Assembly (NCBI GenBank): GCA_003514765.1
Contig: DOOY01000240.1
Coordinates: 3,869 to 11,455, forward strand
Reading direction: 5' to 3'
DNA from: Nitrosomonas sp.
GTDB lineage: Bacteria; Pseudomonadota; Gammaproteobacteria; Burkholderiales; Nitrosomonadaceae
Length of the DNA: 7,587 bases
A model generated the notes under the pieces. It was not told the origin of the DNA and did not search any database. It was given only the letters and a program-made list of their open reading frames with translations. Both the position numbers and the translations under genes were made by a program. The stretch's first letter is position 1, and every line of letters starts with the position of its first letter. Below are positions 1 through 6,234 of the stretch, piece by piece.

Positions 1-102
1 CTGATCGCCCAAGGTGAAGTAGTGGTTGTGAACGATAAATTCGGTATCCGTTTAACAGACATCATCACACCGAGCGAACGAATTCGTAAACTTAATCGAT
101 AG
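1..102 (+). CDS. fliN: Flagellar motor switch protein FliN, C-terminal fragment (5' end outside window)
   Basis: Frame 1 is open from the first base and gives 33 residues ending in a TAG stop. They include VVVVNDKFGIRLTDII followed by TPSERIRKL, which is the characteristic end of the FliN/SpoA (surface presentation of antigens) domain. FliN is a cytoplasmic C-ring protein that works with FliM and FliG in rotor switching and helps dock export cargo via FliH. The gene is cut by the window edge, not visibly broken. fliO starts 1 nt after its stop, which matches the usual fliN-fliO-fliP-fliQ-fliR order and supports the assignment although only the tail is present. Confidence 0.9.
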   Translation: MIAQGEVVVVNDKFGIRLTDIITPSERIRKLNR

Positions 103-103
103 C

Positions 104-556
104 GTGAAATACGTCATGTTAAAACGCTTGTGGATACTTTTTCCGTTAACCATACCTTTACAGGTTTTTGCTGAAACAGCGCAAAAAAATCCTATACCGG
201 TACCCACTTCGGTCATTGCAGCAGAAAGTATGACGCAAATGATCACCGGCCTGGTACTGGTGCTGGCAATCATCATTGCCATCGCCTGGCTGCTGAAGCG
301 CTTTTCCATTCTTCCGGCAACCGCAACAGAACATATCAAAATTGTTGCCACGACAAGCGTAGGCCAGCGGGAGCGTATTGTTATTATTGACATTGGCGAA
401 ACCAGGCTGGTATTGGGTGTCGCACCCGGCCAGGTTAACAAGTTGCACAGCATGGAAAAATCTTCACTGGACACTGTAGACAAAAAATTGGCAAAAACAG
501 CCTCGCCATTTTCCGAAAAACTGGATAGCAGCATCCATAAAGGCAACCAATGTTAA
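104..556 (+). CDS. fliO: Flagellar biosynthesis protein FliO
   Basis: This 150-residue protein has a signal-like N-terminus (about residues 6-23, possible cleavage after VFA23). One strong membrane segment follows at about 47-64 ([18 protein letters not shown]). A small cytoplasmic domain then carries the FliO pattern [16 protein letters not shown] and [15 protein letters not shown] at about 83-115. In the family, FliO is an inner-membrane assembly factor that helps FliP oligomerise and is not itself part of the finished export gate. The start used is GTG at 104, one base after the fliN stop. An in-frame ATG at 116 would give 146 residues and an equally good signal segment, and neither start has a clear Shine-Dalgarno site, so translation may be coupled to fliN. 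The 3' end overlaps fliP by 7 nt. The sequence is poorly conserved in this family, so the identity rests partly on gene order. Confidence 0.88.
   Translation: MKYVMLKRLWILFPLTIPLQVFAETAQKNPIPVPTSVIAAESMTQMITGLVLVLAIIIAIAWLLKRFSILPATATEHIKIVATTSVGQRERIVIIDIGETRLVLGVAPGQVNKLHSMEKSSLDTVDKKLAKTASPFSEKLDSSIHKGNQC
539..543 (+). promoter_or_regulatory. Probable ribosome binding site for the upstream fliP start
   Basis: AAAGG lies six bases before the ATG at 550, inside the end of fliO. It is the only well-spaced Shine-Dalgarno-like match near either candidate fliP start. The ATG at 610 has only GGTGA about 14 bases upstream. This favours the 550 start, although the match is short. Confidence 0.4.
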
Positions 557-1356
557 AAATACTTCATCTGTCATTTTTATCCAGCAAATCGGTGACATCC
601 ACAAGTAAAATGCATCAGTCTTTGAAGTTTCCCATTTTTTGCATCTGTTTTGCCGCAATGCCAGCCATGGCGCAGCAATCCGGTTTTCCTGCGTTTACCA
701 GTACCCCAGGGCCCGATGGCAGCGCGACTTATACACTGAGTCTGCAAGCCTTAATACTACTCACTTCACTAACGTTTTTACCGGCGGTCGTTTTAATGAT
801 GTCCAGTTTCACACGTATCATTATTGTACTGTCATTACTGCGCATGGCACTGGGCACTCAGTCATCTCCGCCTAACCAGGTACTGATCGGACTTGCGTTG
901 TTTCTAACATTCTTCGTGATGTCGCCTGTTATAGAGCGCGTCTATAACGAAGCTTTTCTTCCTTTTTCAGAAGACAAGATCGATATCATGCAAGCCGCAG
1001 AAATCGCAAGTGTACCGCTGCGCACGTTTATGTTGCACCAGACAAGAGAAAGTGACCTGGCGTTATTCGTACAGATTTCCGATCATGATGATATCGAATC
1101 TCCCGAACAAGTACCTTTTAAAATATTGGTTCCGGCTTATATCACCAGTGAATTAAAAACAGCGTTTCAAATTGGCTTTATTATATTTATACCATTCTTG
1201 ATCATTGACATGGTGGTTGCCAGCGTGCTGATGTCCATGGGTATGATGATGCTTTCACCCATGATTATTTCACTTCCTTTTAAGCTGATGCTTTTTGTTT
1301 TGGTGGATGGCTGGCATTTATTAATTGGTTCGTTGACACAGAGTTTCTTCACCTGA
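550..1356 (+). CDS. fliP: Flagellar type III export gate protein FliP
   Basis: FliP is the five-copy core component of the inner-membrane export gate through which flagellar subunits pass. The 268-residue product has a signal peptide (hydrophobic [15 protein letters not shown], cleavage likely after A41). The conserved blocks are [16 protein letters not shown] plus [13 protein letters not shown] (83-112) and [20 protein letters not shown] followed by [16 protein letters not shown] (216-258). The methionine cluster near 228-234 matches the Met-rich loop that seals the gate in this family. The ATG at 550 overlaps fliO and has AAAGG at good spacing, but it puts about 20 extra polar residues before the signal peptide. 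The ATG at 610 would give 248 residues, close to the usual FliP length, so the true start is uncertain. Family identity is certain. Confidence 0.96.
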   Translation: MLKILHLSFLSSKSVTSTSKMHQSLKFPIFCICFAAMPAMAQQSGFPAFTSTPGPDGSATYTLSLQALILLTSLTFLPAVVLMMSSFTRIIIVLSLLRMALGTQSSPPNQVLIGLALFLTFFVMSPVIERVYNEAFLPFSEDKIDIMQAAEIASVPLRTFMLHQTRESDLALFVQISDHDDIESPEQVPFKILVPAYITSELKTAFQIGFIIFIPFLIIDMVVASVLMSMGMMMLSPMIISLPFKLMLFVLVDGWHLLIGSLTQSFFT

Positions 1357-1374
1357 CAGGAAAACAAGAAAACC

Positions 1375-1647
1375 ATGACTCCAGAAAACGCAATGACCAT
1401 CGGCCGGCAGGCACTTGAAATCACGTTCATTATTTCCGCGCCACTATTACTGGCTGCTCTGGTTACGGGTCTGATCGTAAGTATTTTCCAGGCCGCAACA
1501 CAAATTAATGAAATGACACTGTCTTTTATTCCGAAATTACTGGTCATGTTTCTGGTCATGGTACTGGCCGGCCCTTGGATGTTAAATATCATGATGGATT
1601 ACATGGAACGTTTATTTACCGGAATCCCCTGGTTGGCAGTCAGCTAG
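1375..1647 (+). CDS. fliQ: Flagellar type III export gate protein FliQ
   Basis: This 90-residue protein has the normal FliQ length and two hydrophobic hairpin segments (about 17-39 and 49-72). The FliQ motif ALVTGLIVSIFQAATQINE-MTLSFIPK is at about 28-54. FliQ packs, usually in four copies, around the FliP/FliR core of the export gate. The start ATG lies 18 bp after the fliP stop. The nearest purine-rich sequence (AGG in CAGGAAAAC) is rather far upstream, so initiation may depend on coupling to fliP. The protein appears intact. After its TAG stop comes an unusually long gap before fliR. Confidence 0.96.
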   Translation: MTPENAMTIGRQALEITFIISAPLLLAALVTGLIVSIFQAATQINEMTLSFIPKLLVMFLVMVLAGPWMLNIMMDYMERLFTGIPWLAVS

Positions 1648-1766
1648 CCCTTTGTTTTTTTATAGGGTTGTGCCTCGGTAAATCGCTCAAAGTCATGTGT
1701 CTCATTCCTCATATCATACAAGCGGGCAGCTAATGCCGTCATTAATAAATTGATCCTGCAAGTTAA
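1648..1766 (+). other. 119-bp non-coding gap between fliQ and fliR
   Basis: No credible gene is present. A weak stem pairs 1631-1636 with 1644-1649 across the fliQ stop (six pairs, two of them G-U), followed by a T-rich tract with seven consecutive T at 1655-1661. An alternative stem pairs AGCCCT (1646-1651) with AGGGTT (1664-1669). This could be a leaky terminator or attenuator, but the stems are short. A TAA stop sits directly before the fliR ATG in its own frame, so fliR cannot start further upstream. Confidence 0.3.
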
Positions 1767-2564
1767 ATGATCAGCATAACCTCCGCTGAACTGAATGCCG
1801 TCATGGCGGCGTTTGTATGGCCACTTTTCAGAATTATGGCACTGATTGCCAGCGCGCCTATACTGGGCAACCCAAGTGTGCCTGTGAGAGTAAAAATAGG
1901 CCTTGCTGTCTTGATTACATTATTGGTTACACCGACCATTGAAGACCCATTACCGCAAGTTGATCCTTTTTCAGGAATGGGGTTAATGATTCTGATCCAA
2001 CAAATGATTATCGGCGTCGCAATCGGGCTTGTCATGCGGATCGTTTTTGTTGCAGTCGAGATGGCAGGGGAAATTATCGGTCTGCAAATGGGGCTTGCCT
2101 TTGCCATATTCTTTGATCCGCAGAGCGCGGGCCAAGTTGCCCTGATCGGCCGTTTTCTCGGCATCATTGCAAGTCTGGCATTTCTTGCTATTGACGGTCA
2201 TTTACTCATGATTGCCTTGATTGCACAAAGCTTTAATACGCTGCCTATAGGAACCGATGGCATCGCATTAACGACTTTCAGCTCTTTGGCAAACTGGGGA
2301 AGTGAAATATTTAAATCAGGCCTACAGCTCTCCTTACCGGTTTTAACTGCTTTATTGATTACCAATTTGGCACTCGGCATATTGACACGTGCAGCGCCGC
2401 AGCTAAACATTTTTGCCGTTGGTTTTCCATTAACGCTATCGATAGGATTTCTGATGCTTGCGGTGAGCATCACCTTTTACACGCCCATTCTGGAAGCATT
2501 AATTCTCGAAGGGTTCGAATTCATGTCAAGCCTGGTTAATCTGCCGGAAATCAAAATTCCTTAA
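1767..2564 (+). CDS. fliR: Flagellar type III export gate protein FliR
   Basis: FliR is the single-copy subunit that completes the FliP5-FliQ4-FliR1 export gate in the inner membrane. The 265-residue product is a typical length and strongly hydrophobic, with about six membrane segments. Conserved family blocks are ASAPILGNPSVPVRVKIGLA (28-47), EMAGEIIGLQMGLAFAIFFD (98-117) and LGILTRAAPQLNIFAVGFPL (203-222). The ATG at 1767 is the earliest possible start because TAA precedes it in frame. No clear Shine-Dalgarno site is visible. It is intact and is the last flagellar gene here. No convincing terminator hairpin with a T tract follows it. Confidence 0.96.
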   Translation: MISITSAELNAVMAAFVWPLFRIMALIASAPILGNPSVPVRVKIGLAVLITLLVTPTIEDPLPQVDPFSGMGLMILIQQMIIGVAIGLVMRIVFVAVEMAGEIIGLQMGLAFAIFFDPQSAGQVALIGRFLGIIASLAFLAIDGHLLMIALIAQSFNTLPIGTDGIALTTFSSLANWGSEIFKSGLQLSLPVLTALLITNLALGILTRAAPQLNIFAVGFPLTLSIGFLMLAVSITFYTPILEALILEGFEFMSSLVNLPEIKIP

Positions 2565-2647
2565 TGTTTATTTTCATCCATCACCAATCATATTTTCCAT
2601 AATCATAATTCATTGTGTAGAATTACAATAACTTAGCTACTTTTTAA

Positions 2648-2663
2648 CACAAAATAGCAAAAT
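2648..2663 (+). repeat. Left inverted arm of the intergenic palindrome
   Basis: Sixteen bases, CACAAAATAGCAAAAT, pair with 2774-2790 with a single bulged C. A 16-base match of this quality, about 110 bp from its partner, is unlikely to be chance even in AT-rich sequence. Confidence 0.8.
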
Positions 2664-2738
2664 AATATTTGAAAGCTGATTAAAATAAGAAATAAGGTTT
2701 ATTTCATCCTTTATCTTCACAGCAGCACTTTTAAAAAC

Positions 2739-2747
2739 TGATAGAAT
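2739..2747 (+). promoter_or_regulatory. Possible extended -10 promoter element for the coiled-coil gene
   Basis: TGATAGAAT fits the extended -10 form TGn-TAnnnT and matches TATAAT at five of six positions. TTCACA at 2716-2721 resembles a -35 box, but at a 20-bp spacing that is too long for an ideal promoter. The site lies inside the palindromic element, about 60 bp upstream of the ATG at 2810. In AT-rich DNA such matches are common, so this is only a candidate. Confidence 0.22.
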
Positions 2748-2773
2748 ATTTTATAAATAACCAGTTAGATAAA

Positions 2774-2790
2774 ATTTTGCCTATTTTGTG
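2774..2790 (-). repeat. Right inverted arm of the intergenic palindrome
   Basis: ATTTTGCCTATTTTGTG is the reverse complement of the left arm at 2648-2663 with one additional C. It lies just upstream of the start of the coiled-coil gene. Confidence 0.8.
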
Positions 2791-2809
2791 GTAACTACTT
2801 GACGGAAAT

Positions 2810-4624
2810 ATGACATTCAAGTCTCGTTTAATTAAATCATTGCGGAAAATATCACCGGCACAAGAATCTCCAAGCAGTGCGGACACTGACGCACCCGGCG
2901 ATGATTTATATTTGTTAGATCCACCTAATAAACAATCTGAACAATCTGATCAGCCACTTCAGCCTTCTCAACCGGCATCTGCTGCTGCCATCACTGCTGC
3001 CGAACTCGAACAGGCAGTCAAAAGCGAGCATAAAGAACGCTTAAATGCTGAAAATCACGCCATTAAGGAAGCACAAAAAAGATTAGAAACTGAAACAAAA
3101 GCCAGAGTTGCGGCGGAAGCCAGGGCAAGAGCTGAAGCCAATGCATGCATGGCCGCCGAAGAAAGACTAAAAGCTGAAACAAAAGCCACTGAGGAAGCCA
3201 GGGCGCGTGCACAAGCAGAAACACTTGCCATAAATGAGGCCAATGCTAACAGGCAAAGTGACATTCAGGCCAGACAACTTGCTGAAGAAAAACTCAAAGC
3301 TGAAAAAGAGCTGGCAGTATTGCTGCATACCAAGGTCAAAACAGAATCAGCAATTGTAGAAGAAGCGCGCGAACGTGTCCGCCAAGAAGCAATCGCACTG
3401 GACAAGGCAAATGCACAACTGCTTGCAGAAAAAGAAGCCTCTGAAATTGCTCAGGCCAGTGCAGAAAAAGCCGAAGAAGCGCGTCAAACTGCATTGGCTG
3501 TTATTGAATCTGAAACCAGAATCAGGGAAATAGCGGAAGCAAAAATCCGTGAAAATGAAGAACAGATGGTTTTGGCCAGTGCTAACGCTGAAGCTGAGAG
3601 AAAAAAGTTAGAAGAAGAACAGATACGTACACGCCTGGAAACTGAGTTACAGCAGCAAATCATCAAGCGTCTGGAGGCTGAAACCAGTGCCAGAATGGCA
3701 ACAGAAGCTAAACTACAGGCAGAAACTGAAGCTGCCCAGGCTGTTCTAGAAAAAGCTGAGCAGGAATCACAGCTAACAGAAGCTGCCATTGAGGCAAAAC
3801 GGCGCGCAGAGCTGGAAATTGGCTCGTTAGCCGAACAAAGAAAAGCAGTCGAAGCAGAAGCTGCACAAGCCGCAAAGGCGCAGTATGAAGCAGATCAAAA
3901 AGCCATCGCAGAAGCGCAGGCACGTATCCAGGCAGATACTGACGCCAAAAACGCGGCACTAAAAAAAACAGAAGCCGAATCGTGCGCTCGCGAAGCGGCC
4001 GAGGCAAAAGCAAAAGCGGATTTGTTGGCATCTGAAGAAGCCAATGCCAAAGCGGACATTGAGCAGCGCCTGCAAGCAGACGCGGAGCTTCGTGCACAAG
4101 CTGTAGCGGATGCAAAACAGGCTGCAGCGGAACGTCTGGAGACAGAACAAGAAATTACAGAACTCGCAGTCATCCGGGCACAGGCAAAAATTTCAGCTGC
4201 AAATAAAGCCAAAATGCAACTCGAAGCAGAAAAGAAAATTACTGAAATGGCCATCGCCAAAGCCAATGCCGAATCTTCCGCTTTGGCAATGATTGAGCAA
4301 CGTATTCAATTAGAAGCAAAAGCACTTGAGGAAGCAACACAACGGGAAGCAGTCGAACGCATGGCAAATGAAGCGATCATTGCGCGCTCTGAAGAAAACA
4401 AAAAAGCAACCGCAGCAGCAACAGCAAGAATACGTGCCGCACTTGCAGCAGCCGAGCATTCTCGAGAACTATCGACAACGCCATTGCTACCCCATGAAAC
4501 AACAAGTGAATCGACGCAACACGCACCCGATGAGAATGATTTGGATGCATTACCCGATGCTTCTGAAAGAGATTCGGAACAATCTGTCAATATTGCAACA
4601 ACCCGAAAATTACGCAAAGATTAG
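2810..4624 (+). CDS. Ala/Glu-rich long coiled-coil protein of unknown function
   Basis: I do not recognise this 604-residue protein as a named family. A disordered, proline-rich region (about 15-56) leads into a nearly continuous helical rod from about 62 to 550. The rod is rich in Ala, Glu, Lys, Arg and Gln, with no proline and a single glycine (G338). Related blocks recur, such as ETETKARVAAEARARAEA (93-110), ESETRIREIAEAKIRENEE (233-251) and EAETSARMATEAKLQAETE (289-307), at distances that are multiples of seven. The C-terminal 50 residues are acidic and polar, ending in RKLRKD. There is no signal peptide or membrane span. Residues 3-14 (FKSRLIKSLRKI) form a plausible basic amphipathic helix that could bind membrane. 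The ATG at 2810 is preceded by only a weak GGAA. It lies downstream of fliR but is separated by the palindromic element, and it probably shares a transcript with the DUF4139 gene 52 bp downstream. A structural or scaffold role is inference. Confidence 0.85.
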   Translation: MTFKSRLIKSLRKISPAQESPSSADTDAPGDDLYLLDPPNKQSEQSDQPLQPSQPASAAAITAAELEQAVKSEHKERLNAENHAIKEAQKRLETETKARVAAEARARAEANACMAAEERLKAETKATEEARARAQAETLAINEANANRQSDIQARQLAEEKLKAEKELAVLLHTKVKTESAIVEEARERVRQEAIALDKANAQLLAEKEASEIAQASAEKAEEARQTALAVIESETRIREIAEAKIRENEEQMVLASANAEAERKKLEEEQIRTRLETELQQQIIKRLEAETSARMATEAKLQAETEAAQAVLEKAEQESQLTEAAIEAKRRAELEIGSLAEQRKAVEAEAAQAAKAQYEADQKAIAEAQARIQADTDAKNAALKKTEAESCAREAAEAKAKADLLASEEANAKADIEQRLQADAELRAQAVADAKQAAAERLETEQEITELAVIRAQAKISAANKAKMQLEAEKKITEMAIAKANAESSALAMIEQRIQLEAKALEEATQREAVERMANEAIIARSEENKKATAAATARIRAALAAAEHSRELSTTPLLPHETTSESTQHAPDENDLDALPDASERDSEQSVNIATTRKLRKD

Positions 4625-4676
4625 CAGGCTGTAAAAACAAATACAGACATCACCTATCAGCGACAGAAAAACAGCT

Positions 4677-6167
4677 ATGAAAAAATTTTTGCGCAACAAA
4701 TTTTGCTTTATCAGTTTTAACAGCTTATCAGTCTGGATTAGTCTGATTATGCTATCCACAAGCAACCTGGCACAGGTTGCATCTGCTTCCAACGAAAAAA
4801 CCGTAACTTCTGACGATCAAACGGAAATATCCATTTCACTCTATCAACATGATCTTGCGTTAATCAAGGATACTCGCCGTGTAGCATTCGATGATGGCAA
4901 AAATCATCTGGTTTGGCAGGCTGTTTCCGCAAAAATAAAACCGGAAACAGCTTGGATACGCCACTCAACCCATCCTAATCAAATTCATGTCATTACACAG
5001 CACTTTGATCTTAATCCCCTGACGCCGCAAAAATTACTGGAAAGCCATACAGGAAAATCGGTCACGGTTATGCACACAAATCCGGTTACCGGCGAGGAGA
5101 AAAAGGAAACAGCAATTGTGCTGACAACAAATGGCGGGATCATACTCAAGTTTACTGATCGTATAGAAACAGGCATACCTGGCCGCCTGGCTTTTTCTGA
5201 AATACCTGCCAATTTGCGCGACAAACCCGCAATGATAATTTCTTTGAACAACCAAACAATTGAAAAAAAGGGCCTGCAAAATCTTCAGTTATCTTATCTA
5301 ACCCATGGCTTGTCCTGGCAGGCTGATTATATTCTAGAGCTCGATCAAGATGATCGTCATGCAAATCTGATTGGAATGGCCACGCTCATCAATCAAAGCG
5401 GCATTGATTACCATAACGCCAGGCTTCAACTTATAGCCGGAGATGTCAATCAAGCAAGAACCGTCAGAACACCCACTGCCAAACGATTAAGTAGAGAATT
5501 TGAATCTGTCAGTGCTATGCATATCGATATGGAAAATGAACCTCATTTTGAATTACACCGCTATACGCTACATGACCGCACTACTTTACCTGACAATCAA
5601 AGCACACAAATCGCTTTCATGTCTGCAAATCAAATTCCAGTTGAAAAGAATTTTATTTTGCAAGGACACAGCCATTATTATTCAAGCTACTACCATCTCG
5701 AACAAAACCACGCCGTCGAAGTCTTTATAAATTTTCATAACACAGGCGACAGGCTCGGCACACCTTTACCCAAAGGTATTATTCGTGCATACCAACAGGA
5801 TTCGAAAGGCGACCTGCATTTTGTTGGCGAAGACAATATCCAGCATACTCCCAAAAAAGGTATTGTACGATTGAAACTGGGGCATGCATTTGATATTACG
5901 GCTGAAAAGAAACAAACCGATTTCAGAAAAATCCCGTCATCGGATCAGAATATCCGTCAGTTCGAAACAGCACACCAGATAAGCCTGAGCAATGCAAAAA
6001 AAGAAGCGGTCACAGTGATTATTCGCGAACCCATACCCGGTGACTGGACGATGATTTCCGATTCCCAACCGCACAAAAAGATTGCTTCGAATACGGTAGA
6101 GTGGCACCTCAAGTTGCCAGCCGAAAGTCATGTCGAATTAACTTATCGCGTTCGCACAGTTTTATAA
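4677..6167 (+). CDS. Exported DUF4139 domain-containing protein
   Basis: The 496-residue product starts with a signal peptide: basic MKKFLRNK, a hydrophobic stretch to about residue 32, and likely cleavage after the ASA motif at 35-37. This places it in the periplasm or cell envelope. The DUF4139 signature is clear at about 205-257: LSYLTHGLSWQADYILEL, then ATLINQSGIDYHNARLQLIAGDVN. The C-terminal beta-rich part ends ESHVELTYRVRTVL, the usual end for the family, so the gene appears complete. Its biochemical function is not established. A His/Tyr-rich segment (GHSHYYSSYYHLEQNH, 330-345) stands out. The ATG at 4677 has no strong Shine-Dalgarno site. The gene follows the coiled-coil gene by 52 bp with no terminator seen, so co-transcription is likely. 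An IS256-type element begins 11 bp after its stop without truncating it. Confidence 0.88.
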   Translation: MKKFLRNKFCFISFNSLSVWISLIMLSTSNLAQVASASNEKTVTSDDQTEISISLYQHDLALIKDTRRVAFDDGKNHLVWQAVSAKIKPETAWIRHSTHPNQIHVITQHFDLNPLTPQKLLESHTGKSVTVMHTNPVTGEEKKETAIVLTTNGGIILKFTDRIETGIPGRLAFSEIPANLRDKPAMIISLNNQTIEKKGLQNLQLSYLTHGLSWQADYILELDQDDRHANLIGMATLINQSGIDYHNARLQLIAGDVNQARTVRTPTAKRLSREFESVSAMHIDMENEPHFELHRYTLHDRTTLPDNQSTQIAFMSANQIPVEKNFILQGHSHYYSSYYHLEQNHAVEVFINFHNTGDRLGTPLPKGIIRAYQQDSKGDLHFVGEDNIQHTPKKGIVRLKLGHAFDITAEKKQTDFRKIPSSDQNIRQFETAHQISLSNAKKEAVTVIIREPIPGDWTMISDSQPHKKIASNTVEWHLKLPAESHVELTYRVRTVL

Positions 6168-6178
6168 ACACATTAAAC

Positions 6179-6202
6179 GGGAGTATTAGAAATTCTGTGT
6201 CA
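6179..6202 (+). repeat. Left terminal inverted repeat of the IS256-type element
   Basis: The inner 11 bases, ATTCTGTGTCA (6192-6202), are a perfect inverted match to 7564-7574. The outer 13 bases match the other end at about six positions. The pattern GGGAGTATTAGAAATTCTG is typical of IS256-like ends. Confidence 0.8.
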
Positions 6203-6223
6203 TTCCTTTACTATTCAATTTTT

Positions 6224-6228
6224 AGGAG
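6224..6228 (+). promoter_or_regulatory. Ribosome binding site of the transposase gene
   Basis: AGGAG lies six bases before the ATG at 6235, the strongest Shine-Dalgarno match in the window. It fixes the original start of the transposase even though the reading frame is broken after 20 codons. Confidence 0.75.
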
Positions 6229-6234
6229 TGATAC

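Larger units (their letters stand above)
2644..2794. mobile_element. Candidate MITE-like palindromic element between fliR and the coiled-coil gene
   Basis: The left arm CACAAAATAGCAAAAT (2648-2663) is the reverse complement of the right arm at 2774-2790 apart from one extra C (2780/2781). TTA (2644-2646) also pairs with TAA (2792-2794). Inside these arms, pairing resumes at 2666-2672 with 2765-2771 (two G-U) and at 2676-2682 with 2758-2764 (one mismatch). A small perfect hairpin lies at 2689-2705 (GAAATAA-GGT-TTATTTC). CTACTT occurs as a direct repeat at 2637-2642 and 2795-2800, at or one base outside the ends, as a target duplication would. The segment is very AT-rich, non-coding, and ends 15 bp before the next ATG. 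The inverted repeat is directly visible. The mobile-element interpretation is inference, and a conserved regulatory hairpin is the alternative. Confidence 0.5.

Noticed and set aside
1694..1752. Two tiny ORFs (12 and 6 codons) joined by TAATG in the fliQ-fliR gap
   Set aside because: They are too short, have no ribosome binding site, and are expected by chance in a gap of this size.
2612..2629. ATTGTG-TAGAAT-TACAAT mini inverted repeat just after fliR
   Set aside because: It has only five Watson-Crick pairs plus a wobble in AT-rich DNA and no following T tract, so it is not convincing as a terminator or operator.
3055..4266. Several long open frames on the - strand and in another + frame across the coiled-coil gene
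   Set aside because: They mirror the GCN/GAR-rich codons of the coiled-coil gene, give Ala/Ser/Leu-biased nonsense proteins, and lack ribosome sites.
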